Shown piece by piece: positions 1 to 6,004 of a stretch of 10,829 bases of DNA. Below the pieces are notes generated by a model. The model made no database searches and was not told the origin of the DNA. It saw nothing but the letters and a program-made list of their open reading frames with translations. The first letter of the stretch is position 1; the number at the start of each line of letters is the position of its first letter. Both the position numbers and the translations under genes were made by a program. The stretch comes from WJMT01 sp964599635 (GTDB taxonomy: Bacteria; Acidobacteriota; Aminicenantia; Aminicenantales; Aminicenantaceae), in contig CAZRGM010000035.1 in NCBI GenBank assembly GCA_964599635.1, positions 1 to 10,829 of the forward strand, given 5' to 3'.

Positions 1-120
1 CCTTTCAGGCGAGCCGATCTCACGGCATCTGCTTCGTACCAAGGCATTCGCAGTGAAGGACCACACCTTCATGCCCTGTGCCTCGCATCTGCAGCAAGCT
101 CGACTCGTGAATAATCCAGG
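1..120. repeat. Partial copy A of a MITE-like interspersed repeat (right end)
   Basis: This stretch matches the right part of the repeat at 4116-4307 (copy B), but its left end lies outside the window. Shared blocks are 1-32 and 85-120, ending in CTCGTGAATAATCCAGG; the corresponding end of copy B is CTCGTGAATAAGTCAGG. Between the blocks copy A has an extra 60 bases bounded by direct repeats GCATCTGC at 25-32 and 85-92. The extra segment contains a hairpin with TGAAGG / CCTTCA arms. The repeat stops only four bases beyond the leuD-like stop codon, so it sits exactly at the 3' end of the operon, where it could affect transcript ending. No protein is recognisable in it. The open frame that covers 53-364 on the plus strand is a shadow of the gene below. 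Confidence 0.7.
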
Positions 121-124
121 TTTA

Positions 125-619
125 TTAACAATTCACTTTTATCTTCTTCTTGGTATAAGGGATGAGTCCCCCCGCATCCAAAATGCTCTGCACAGAATCC
201 GGAAGAGGAGAGAACCGGATCTTTGCACTCTGGGTCATGATTTCATTCTTATCAAAATCAATACTCACTTCCTCTCCCTTTTTCAATTTGTCATGTGCCT
301 CTTCAGAAATGATCACAGGAAGCCCCTGATTGATGGCATTCCTGAAAAATATCCGGGCAAATGATTGGGCCACCACCGCCTGGACTCCGGCATATTTGAG
401 ACATGAAGCCGCCTGCTCTCTGGAGCTTCCGCAGCCAAAATTTTTACCGGCTACGATGATATCCTTTGGCTTGACCTGAGAGGCAAAATCAGGATCCAGA
501 TCCTCAAGCGCATGGGATGCCAACTCCTCTGCCTCCATAGGAGTGTAAGTGTATTTTCCAGGGAAAATCACATCCGTATTGACATCATCCCCGTACTTCC
601 AGACTTTTCCTTTTTTCAT
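125..619 (-). CDS. Aconitase/3-isopropylmalate dehydratase-type hydro-lyase, small subunit (LeuD-like)
   Basis: A 164-residue swivel-domain subunit of a two-subunit Fe-S hydro-lyase; it closes over the active site of the large subunit encoded just upstream. Family signatures visible are GDDVNTDVIFPGKY (residues 10-23), GKNFGCGSSREQA (about 58-70) and the SFARIFFRNAINQG segment (85-98). The length is normal for the archaeal/anaerobe LeuD2 type (about 160-170). The ATG overlaps the large-subunit TGA by four bases (ATGA), which points to translational coupling. In the loop after the first signature, where isopropylmalate isomerases and homoaconitases commonly have YLRM or YLRT, this protein has YTYT (23-26), so the substrate may not be isopropylmalate. 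Context (citryl-CoA lyase and CoA ligase genes) favours a citrate, citramalate or methylcitrate type substrate. The family call is firm; the substrate is inferred. Confidence 0.9.
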   Translation of the reverse strand: MKKGKVWKYGDDVNTDVIFPGKYTYTPMEAEELASHALEDLDPDFASQVKPKDIIVAGKNFGCGSSREQAASCLKYAGVQAVVAQSFARIFFRNAINQGLPVIISEEAHDKLKKGEEVSIDFDKNEIMTQSAKIRFSPLPDSVQSILDAGGLIPYTKKKIKVNC

Positions 620-1869
620 AGGTATTTCCTCGGATCACAAATTTTCCCTTCAACTGCGGAAGCCGCCACTGTGGCCGGCGATGCCAGATAAATCTCAGAA
701 TCGCGGCTTCCCATTCTTCCTCTGAAATTCCGATTAGCTGTGCTCAAGGCTCTCTCTCCAGGAGCCAGAACGCCTTGATGGGCTCCTAAACACGGACCAC
801 ATCCCGGGTTTATCAGAACACAGCCCGCTTCAACAAGAATCTCAATAACACCCTGTTTGAGCGCTCGAAGATATTCCTGCCTTGAAGCCGGAACAACCAG
901 CACCCTGACATTGGGAGAAATTTTCCTTCCTTTTAAAATAGAGGCCGCATCTTGAAGATCCTCCAGTCTCCCGTTTGTACAGGTTCCTATGAGCCCCTGG
1001 TCAAAAGAAAGCCCTTCTACTTCTTTAAGTGGCTTGACATGATCCACGGTATGAGGGCAGGCGATCTGAGGCTCTATCTGGGAAAGATCATAGGAAAGCA
1101 CTGATTCAAAGGAAGCATCTTCATCTGAATAAACAGGATGGATCGCCTCATCCGTTATTTTGCTTAAATATTTATTAACGATTTCATCAGGAGAAAAATA
1201 CCCGTTTTTAGCCCCCATTTCTGCAGCCATATTGCAGAAAACAAATCTTGAAGAAACGCTAAACTGGGACACTGCGGCCCCTGTAAACTCAACCGCCTCA
1301 TAATTGGCTCTGTCCGCTCCCTGGTCCCCTATGATCTTTAGAATCGCATCTTTGGGATACACTCCGTTTTTAAACTGACCTGTAAGCTCTATCTTTAGAG
1401 TCTCAGGAACCCGAAGCCAAATTTCGTCCGTGGCCCAAACACTGGCTGCTTCGGTCCTTCCGATCCCTGCAGAAAAAACCCCCAAAGATCCATAGCTCGT
1501 GGTATGAGAATCTGAACCCACCACAAGCTTCCCCGGAAGAGCAAACCCCTTTTCCAGAAATACCTGATGACAGACCCCATGATGGATATCAAAAAAATGA
1601 GTCAGCCCCTGCTGTTTGACAAATTCCCGGATTTCCTTGTGATTCTGAGCATGTTTCTCTGAGGAAGCCGGAACGACATGATCCAGAACGATCACAATTT
1701 TTTCAGGGTTCCTGACTTTATTGACTCCAAACTGCCTGAACTTTTTTATTATGGCTGCTGAATTATCATGAGAAAGAATATAATCAGGCGATACCGTCAC
1801 GATATCGCCAGCCCGTACATCCCTGCCGCTTTTTAAAGACAATACTTTCTCTGAAAAAGTTTTTCCCAT
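616..1869 (-). CDS. Aconitase/3-isopropylmalate dehydratase-type hydro-lyase, large subunit (LeuC-like)
   Basis: This is the catalytic subunit of a [4Fe-4S] hydro-lyase that isomerises a hydroxy-polycarboxylate through an unsaturated intermediate. Counting from an upstream ATG at 1881 (421 residues), the cluster cysteines are C301 in GTCTNGR and C361/C364 in PGCGPCLG; GSDSHT (122-127) and FDIHHGVCHQ (97-106) are further family motifs. The length fits the homoaconitase/LeuC2 group (about 420). I chose the ATG at 1869 because GGAAG lies five bases before it and the protein then begins MGKTFSEK, the usual N-terminus; the ATG at 1881 (adding MEVK) has no ribosome site. It follows the HD gene closely and overlaps the small-subunit gene. 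In this operon it more likely acts as an aconitase or methylmalate-type isomerase feeding the CoA ligase/lyase pair than in leucine synthesis, but sequence alone does not settle this. Confidence 0.92.
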   Translation of the reverse strand: MGKTFSEKVLSLKSGRDVRAGDIVTVSPDYILSHDNSAAIIKKFRQFGVNKVRNPEKIVIVLDHVVPASSEKHAQNHKEIREFVKQQGLTHFFDIHHGVCHQVFLEKGFALPGKLVVGSDSHTTSYGSLGVFSAGIGRTEAASVWATDEIWLRVPETLKIELTGQFKNGVYPKDAILKIIGDQGADRANYEAVEFTGAAVSQFSVSSRFVFCNMAAEMGAKNGYFSPDEIVNKYLSKITDEAIHPVYSDEDASFESVLSYDLSQIEPQIACPHTVDHVKPLKEVEGLSFDQGLIGTCTNGRLEDLQDAASILKGRKISPNVRVLVVPASRQEYLRALKQGVIEILVEAGCVLINPGCGPCLGAHQGVLAPGERALSTANRNFRGRMGSRDSEIYLASPATVAASAVEGKICDPRKYL

Positions 1870-1885
1870 CTTAACTTCCATTCAA

Positions 1886-2419
1886 TTATAATTTAAAACT
1901 CTCGAAATTGATAAAATCCGCATGATTGACAATCACAGCTTCTACTGTTTTTCTGGCTCCGTCTCCCTCTTTGGAATGAGTCGCAATGATATGAAGCACC
2001 TCAGAAGGAAGGTCAAATTGGCTGGCAAAGGCGGCTCCGGATATGGGATGGCGCAAAAGTTCCCCTTCCCTGCTTTTGACAAACTCTGCGTTTTCCCTTT
2101 TGTATTCAAAAAGTTTCCCCACATCATGGAGAAGAGCTCCTGAGAGTAAAATATCCCTGTTAATGGGAATCCCTTTTCTATACTTCTCTAAAAGCACATC
2201 TGCTATCCGTATGGAACAGAGCGTCACGGCTCTGGTGTGTTGAATGATATTGATCGAAGTATTCTTTATTAAAAGTGTAAACGGCATCTCTTCAAGATCT
2301 TCAACACTCCATTTCCCTCTCTCCATGGCTCTGTGCCAGATCTCCAGGGTTTTTTCCCGGAGATTTTTATCCTTAATCATCTGAAATTCCGGCATAAGGG
2401 ATAACAATTTTTTTGTCAT
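1886..2419 (-). CDS. HD-domain metal-dependent phosphohydrolase of unknown substrate
   Basis: A 177-residue single HD domain. The metal ligands expected for the HD superfamily are present: H61 (in QHTRAV), H98-D99 (in ALLHDVGKL) and D168 (in VNHADF), with extra histidines H124 (LRHPISG) and H148 (ATHSKEGDG) that could hold a second metal. About 45 N-terminal residues precede the domain. No membrane segment or partner domain is visible. The ATG follows the lyase stop codon TAA with no gap, and the LeuC-like gene begins a few bases after this stop, so it is fully embedded in the citrate operon rather than a chance neighbour. Proteins of this fold hydrolyse nucleotides, cyclic nucleotides or other phosphoesters. 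Its role here is unknown; housekeeping of a nucleotide or phosphorylated side product, or a regulatory role, are guesses. Confidence 0.85.
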   Translation of the reverse strand: MTKKLLSLMPEFQMIKDKNLREKTLEIWHRAMERGKWSVEDLEEMPFTLLIKNTSINIIQHTRAVTLCSIRIADVLLEKYRKGIPINRDILLSGALLHDVGKLFEYKRENAEFVKSREGELLRHPISGAAFASQFDLPSEVLHIIATHSKEGDGARKTVEAVIVNHADFINFESFKL

Positions 2420-3196
2420 TTAAATTTTCCTTTCAGAAGGACCATCATACTCAAAATCACTGGGATGGATCTCTCTCATGGGCTTCATCCTGGTTTTTTC
2501 CTCATGAACATGAGCCACCAGCCCAGCCATACGGGATATGATAAAAAAGGCATTTCCGATTTCTGGCGGAATACCCAGATCACATAAAAGTGCAGCGATG
2601 GCCCCATCTACATTGATAGGAAGATGCTTCCCTGTCATCTTTTCTAACTCCCTCTCCACGGCCCGGGCTGCCTGAACATGCTCTCCAGCAAGGCCCAGCT
2701 CTTCAGCAAGACCAAACAGTTTCTTCGTCCTCGGGTCCTGTTTGTGAAATCGGTGTCCGAAACCAGAAGCTTTCTGTTTTCTTGATTTTATCTCTTTTAA
2801 AACATTCTTTGCGGCATTCCCAAAGGACTCTCCGGATTTTTTCACTCTTTCTCTTATAGTGATGAACAGTCTCATTCCTTCCTCAATAGCTCCTCCATGA
2901 TACTTGGAGATAGCCAGAACACCGGCCGCCACAGCTGAATTCAGTTCCGCTCCTGTTGAGGCCACGGTTCGAGCTGTGAGCACCGAAGGAGGAGTAGCCC
3001 CATGATCCACTGAAGAGACCAAAATACCATCTATAAGTTTCCCCACTTCTTGAGAAGGCATCTCCCCTTTCAGCACCAGATAGATGGCTTGAGAGAAAGA
3101 AATTTTTCCTATTAACTGATCAATCGGATAGCCTCTAACCTTGACTTTATTAGGTTCTACGTCTGAAATTCCTGTCTTCCAGTGAAGCTCACTCAT
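2420..3196 (-). CDS. Citryl-CoA lyase-like protein (short citrate synthase fold)
   Basis: A 258-residue citrate-synthase-family protein. Full citrate synthases are about 370-430 residues, and the short size matches stand-alone citryl-CoA lyases (as in Hydrogenobacter) and the C-terminal domain of ATP-citrate lyase. The catalytic triad is readable: H65 in SSVDHGATPPS, H148 in GFGHR, and D197 in INVDGAIA, the latter close to the NVDG motif of ATP-citrate lyase. The expected reaction is citryl-CoA to acetyl-CoA plus oxaloacetate; citramalyl-CoA or methylcitryl-CoA are alternatives. Its ATG overlaps the end of the SucD-like gene by eight bases (ATGAGTGA), so lyase and ligase are probably made together. 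The adjacent acyl-CoA ligase supports a two-enzyme citrate cleavage system rather than an ordinary synthase. The fold call is firm; the substrate is inferred from length and context. Confidence 0.85.
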   Translation of the reverse strand: MSELHWKTGISDVEPNKVKVRGYPIDQLIGKISFSQAIYLVLKGEMPSQEVGKLIDGILVSSVDHGATPPSVLTARTVASTGAELNSAVAAGVLAISKYHGGAIEEGMRLFITIRERVKKSGESFGNAAKNVLKEIKSRKQKASGFGHRFHKQDPRTKKLFGLAEELGLAGEHVQAARAVERELEKMTGKHLPINVDGAIAALLCDLGIPPEIGNAFFIISRMAGLVAHVHEEKTRMKPMREIHPSDFEYDGPSERKI

Positions 3197-4112
3197 CTCT
3201 CTTTCCCCTTTCTTTTAATAATCGTAATAACCGGCTGGCTTCTTTCGGTATATCTGAAACCGCATTCACCACATGAACTCCGGCTTCTCTTAATAGTGTG
3301 ACTTTGGACTCATGAGAACCTCTGGAGCCTTCCACGATAGCCCCTGCATGAGAAAAGCGGGTCCCTGATTTAGCTGCCTTCCCCCCTATGTAGGCCACCA
3401 CAGGCTTTTTGATCCGACCTGCAGTTACTAAATCCGCCACTCTCTCCTCCTGAGTTGTCCCGATCTCTCCAAACATCACCATCAATTCGGTCTGTGGGTC
3501 CTCTTCAAAAAGAAGAAGAACTTCAGGATGAGAGAGACCCACCACAGCATCTCCTCCCACATGAACGATGGTGCTCTGTCCCAGCCCGGCTTTGGTGAGA
3601 TAATAAGAAATCGCTGAAGTCATCCCACCACTTCGGGAGCTCACTCCCACGGAACCAGAACGAAACCACTCCCGGGCGCTTTCTGCCCTTCCTCCGATCA
3701 TTCCCAAAACTGCTTTTCCCGGGCTGACCACCCCTAGAGTATTAGGCCCTACAAACCGAGCTCCTTTTTGTTTTGTCTCATGGACTATTTTGAGAACATC
3801 ATTTATGGGAACCCGGTCTGGAATGAGAACAGCCAGCTTTATTCCCGCATCAAAAGCTTCCAGTGCCGCATCCTTAACCAAAAAAGCAGGGACAAATATC
3901 ACACTCACATCAAAATCCCCGCACTCCTCCCAAGCCTGCTTTACAGAGTCAAAAACAGGAACTCCATATACCTCCTGTCCGCCTTTTCCTGGAGTGACTC
4001 CAGCTTTGACATGGGTCCCATAATCCTTCATCAAACGGGTCCTGACCATCCCTTCACGACCCGTAATTCCTTGGATCAGAACCTTTGAGTTTTCATTAAC
4101 CAGTATAGACAT
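3189..4112 (-). CDS. Succinyl/citryl-CoA synthetase alpha subunit-like (SucD/CcsB-like)
   Basis: A 307-residue ADP-forming acyl-CoA ligase alpha subunit. The N-terminal CoA-binding Rossmann domain has GITGREG (15-21). The second half is the phosphohistidine flavodoxin-like domain, with the active histidine at H255 in FSHAGAI, matching H246 of E. coli SucD; IVHVGGDAVVGLSH (182-195) corresponds to the usual GGDP-containing segment. Length is close to SucD (about 290). The start is well placed: AGG/CAGGAA lies just before the ATG, but those bases belong to the terminal inverted repeat of the inserted repeat element (4116-4307), so the element supplies the ribosome site. With the ferredoxin-fused beta subunit upstream and the lyase downstream it most likely activates citrate (or a related acid) with CoA and ATP, or works in reverse to gain ATP. 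Plain succinyl-CoA synthetase activity cannot be excluded. Confidence 0.88.
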   Translation of the reverse strand: MSILVNENSKVLIQGITGREGMVRTRLMKDYGTHVKAGVTPGKGGQEVYGVPVFDSVKQAWEECGDFDVSVIFVPAFLVKDAALEAFDAGIKLAVLIPDRVPINDVLKIVHETKQKGARFVGPNTLGVVSPGKAVLGMIGGRAESAREWFRSGSVGVSSRSGGMTSAISYYLTKAGLGQSTIVHVGGDAVVGLSHPEVLLLFEEDPQTELMVMFGEIGTTQEERVADLVTAGRIKKPVVAYIGGKAAKSGTRFSHAGAIVEGSRGSHESKVTLLREAGVHVVNAVSDIPKEASRLLRLLKERGKRDE

Positions 4113-4115
4113 TTT

Positions 4116-4307
4116 CCTGACCTATTCATAAAAAACGGCGATGTGTTTATTATTCATTTTGTTTCAGCGATATACAAGATATTTTTTAGAACCATTGTCT
4201 GAACATTTTTCTTATTATGATTTTTAATATTAATCACCATTTTTTTACCTTTCATGCAAGCCGATCTCACTGCATCTGCCGCAAGCTCGACTCGTGAATA
4301 AGTCAGG
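4116..4307. repeat. MITE-like element (copy B) with terminal inverted repeats
   Basis: The 254-bp gap between the two synthetase genes contains a 192-bp element. Its ends are CCTGACCTATTCAT (4116-4129) and, inverted, CCTGACTTATTCAC (reverse complement of 4294-4307), with 12 of 14 positions alike. Most of the interior is AT-rich and non-coding; the last 60 bases match copy A at 1-120. Flanking bases are TTTT and TTTA, at best an imperfect short target duplication. The ends loosely recall IS1380-family termini (my recollection, untested). The left end is three bases from the sucD-like start codon and carries its ribosome site, so insertion here appears to have been tolerated by, and built into, the operon. 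Confidence 0.65.
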
Positions 4308-4311
4308 TTTA

Positions 4312-4360
4312 TCTGGCCTATTCATAAAAAAATAGCGGTGTTTTCATTTTATGAATAATT
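4312..4360. repeat. Second left-end remnant of the same repeat family, palindromic
   Basis: Immediately after element copy B, CTGGCCTATTCATAAAAA resembles the left end at 4116 (CTGACCTATTCATAAAAA), and the likeness continues through the GCGGTG/GGCGATG stretch. This remnant is itself palindromic: ATTCATAAAA at 4320-4329 is mirrored by TTTTATGAAT near 4347-4356, which would form a 10-bp stem. It lies between the ferredoxin-fused synthetase stop codon and copy B. It is either a trace of an earlier or tandem insertion or a small folded RNA element in the operon message. No T-run follows the stem, so I do not call it a terminator. Confidence 0.45.
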
Positions 4361-4366
4361 AAAACT

Positions 4367-5926
4367 TTATTCTTGTTTTTTGATGACTTTCTCTCTGTAT
4401 TCTTTCAAACCCGGGATAGGAAGATGGATGAAGATGGCATCCTGTTCATGAAACCTGCAGAAAATCTCACAGGCCAGACACTCCGTACATTTTCCATTCT
4501 CGGCTTCCTCCCGGCTTATGGAAAGAACAGGTTTGCCGTCTTCAAGTTTCAGGATATTCTGAGGGCAGGCATCAACGCATCCCTTCGTGGAACATGTGCG
4601 GCACTTCTCATGATCAATAAAAATTTCCCCAGTTGGAGTTTTAAAAGAATAGGCATTCTTCTTTATCTCAGGTTCTTGAATGGGTCTTACCTTGTGAGAA
4701 AGAAAATGATTCCCTGTGATCAATTTTTTCATCCTCTCTGCGCAAAACTCAGGAGAATCATCCCTTCCATATCCCTCGACTTTACCCGGAACTTTTTTTA
4801 GATAAGTGTGAAGAATTTTAATAGCCTTTTCTTCAAAATTCCCTCCCAAACGCAAAACAGCGGGGACCTCAATGTTTTCTTCCTCAAACGCTTTGGTCAA
4901 TCCCCTTGCTGAATGGAACTGCTCTTGGCTGGCCACCCCGGAACCTGAGGCAAAATAGCCTTTGATATGAGGCTGAGAAAGAATGATCTTGGCGGCTCTG
5001 TAAACTTTGGAAGCGGATGGATTGCCGCTGGTATCACAGTAATTCGCCAATTTAAATCCCTGCTCCAAGACCGCATCCATCGACATCATACTGCCTCCGC
5101 CTCCAGCCCCATTGAATCCAATGGCATTCTCTTTATCTTTGACTTCATCCATCATCTGAAAAAAATAAAAAGTACCCCTGTGGTCATTTCTTTCAACCAA
5201 GTAAGCAATCTTTTCAAGTTCTGTGGGAGGCCTGTCAAACTCTCGAGCCACTTCAATCCCCAGGTCAGGATGTCGAAAAACCGCATAATCATCCACCACA
5301 AAATGACAGTCTGCCGCATAAACAGACCCGTCTTTGGATATAACCAAGGGATTCATTTCCGCAGATCGGGCATCATAGTTTTGAGATACCCGGTAAAATT
5401 TTGCCAGGATTCCGGATAGACGGGTAAGGTTTTTCCCGGATATTCCGGTCCTGAGGATTAAGTCCCTGGCTTCAAACTCCCTGAATCCTTGACCCACATC
5501 CACATGAGTCCTGGAAACCTGATTCGGGTGCTCTCTGGCTATCTCCTCGATGCCGGTTCCTCCCATGGAGCTGAAGATCATAACCGGGGATTTTGCCGCA
5601 TCATCAATCACAAGGCCTGCAAAATATTCGGATTCGATATCGATTTTTTCTTCAACCAGAATTTTTTCAACGGACAGGTTTTTTATCTTCAATCCGAACA
5701 TCTCTCCGGCTGCGGCCAAAGCCTCTTCAGGAGAATCCGCAAATCTGATCCCTCCCTTCTCTGCCCGTGCGGTTGCCCACACCTGAGCTTTGAGAACAAC
5801 TGGTTTTGAAAGCTTCCGGGCTGCGTCCGCCGCTTCTTCAGGAGAAGAGGCAACCCATCCTTCGGGTATGGGTATACCCGCTTTTTTCAAGAGCTTTTTA
5901 CTTTGATATTCAAATAAACGTGCCAT
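4367..5926 (-). CDS. ATP-grasp acyl-CoA synthetase beta subunit fused to a 2[4Fe-4S] ferredoxin domain (citryl-CoA synthetase large subunit-like)
   Basis: A 519-residue SucC-type ligase subunit with an added C-terminal domain. Residues 1-230 are the ATP-grasp domain (start MARLFEYQSKKLL; metal/ATP residues E190 and N192 in SAEMNPLV, D206 in AADCHF; DDYAVFRHPDL). About 240-380 is the CoA-ligase domain (FNGAGGGG at 271-278, RLGGNFEEKA). Residues 437-490 carry two complete cluster motifs: C442, C445, C450, C454 followed by P, and C480, C483, C486, C490. Ordinary SucC is about 390 residues and lacks these. Compared with SucC, the GRGKAGG segment reads ATARAEKGG (51-59) and the IFGGI loop reads ASGSGV (326-331), so this is a distinct subfamily. 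It pairs with the SucD-like subunit to make or consume a CoA thioester, probably of citrate. What the Fe-S clusters do is unknown; electron transfer, redox gating or a structural role are options. There is no ribosome site, which fits leaderless translation. Confidence 0.88.
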   Translation of the reverse strand: MARLFEYQSKKLLKKAGIPIPEGWVASSPEEAADAARKLSKPVVLKAQVWATARAEKGGIRFADSPEEALAAAGEMFGLKIKNLSVEKILVEEKIDIESEYFAGLVIDDAAKSPVMIFSSMGGTGIEEIAREHPNQVSRTHVDVGQGFREFEARDLILRTGISGKNLTRLSGILAKFYRVSQNYDARSAEMNPLVISKDGSVYAADCHFVVDDYAVFRHPDLGIEVAREFDRPPTELEKIAYLVERNDHRGTFYFFQMMDEVKDKENAIGFNGAGGGGSMMSMDAVLEQGFKLANYCDTSGNPSASKVYRAAKIILSQPHIKGYFASGSGVASQEQFHSARGLTKAFEEENIEVPAVLRLGGNFEEKAIKILHTYLKKVPGKVEGYGRDDSPEFCAERMKKLITGNHFLSHKVRPIQEPEIKKNAYSFKTPTGEIFIDHEKCRTCSTKGCVDACPQNILKLEDGKPVLSISREEAENGKCTECLACEIFCRFHEQDAIFIHLPIPGLKEYREKVIKKQE

Positions 5927-5935
5927 GAATTTTTT

Positions 5936-5964
5936 ATTATATTATAAATGAAAAAGTGACACAA
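5936..5964 (-). promoter_or_regulatory. Sigma70-like promoter of the citrate operon
   Basis: Read on the minus strand, TTGTGT (5959-5964) and a perfect TATAAT (5936-5941) are separated by 17 bases. Transcription would begin near 5929, about three bases before the ATG at 5926. No Shine-Dalgarno sequence precedes this ATG, in agreement with a leaderless message. A second overlapping TATAAT (5941-5946) lacks a good -35 box at the right distance. The IS element begins only about 35 bases upstream of the -35 box. Confidence 0.55.
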
Positions 5965-6004
5965 TACCTATTGCTCCTTTTCCTTTTTTTATGTCTAAGC
6001 AAAG

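Noticed and set aside
53..364. Plus-strand open frame of 103 codons
   Set aside because: Lies opposite the leuD-like gene and runs through the repeat; no family features or ribosome site.
1..4307. CRISPR-like spacing of the repeats
   Set aside because: Only two full or partial copies far apart, imperfect, with inverted ends; they look like a small mobile repeat, not an array.
4373..5809. Several plus-strand open frames opposite the ferredoxin-fused synthetase
   Set aside because: Antisense shadows of a gene whose motifs are complete; their sequences show no domain and have no starts with ribosome sites.
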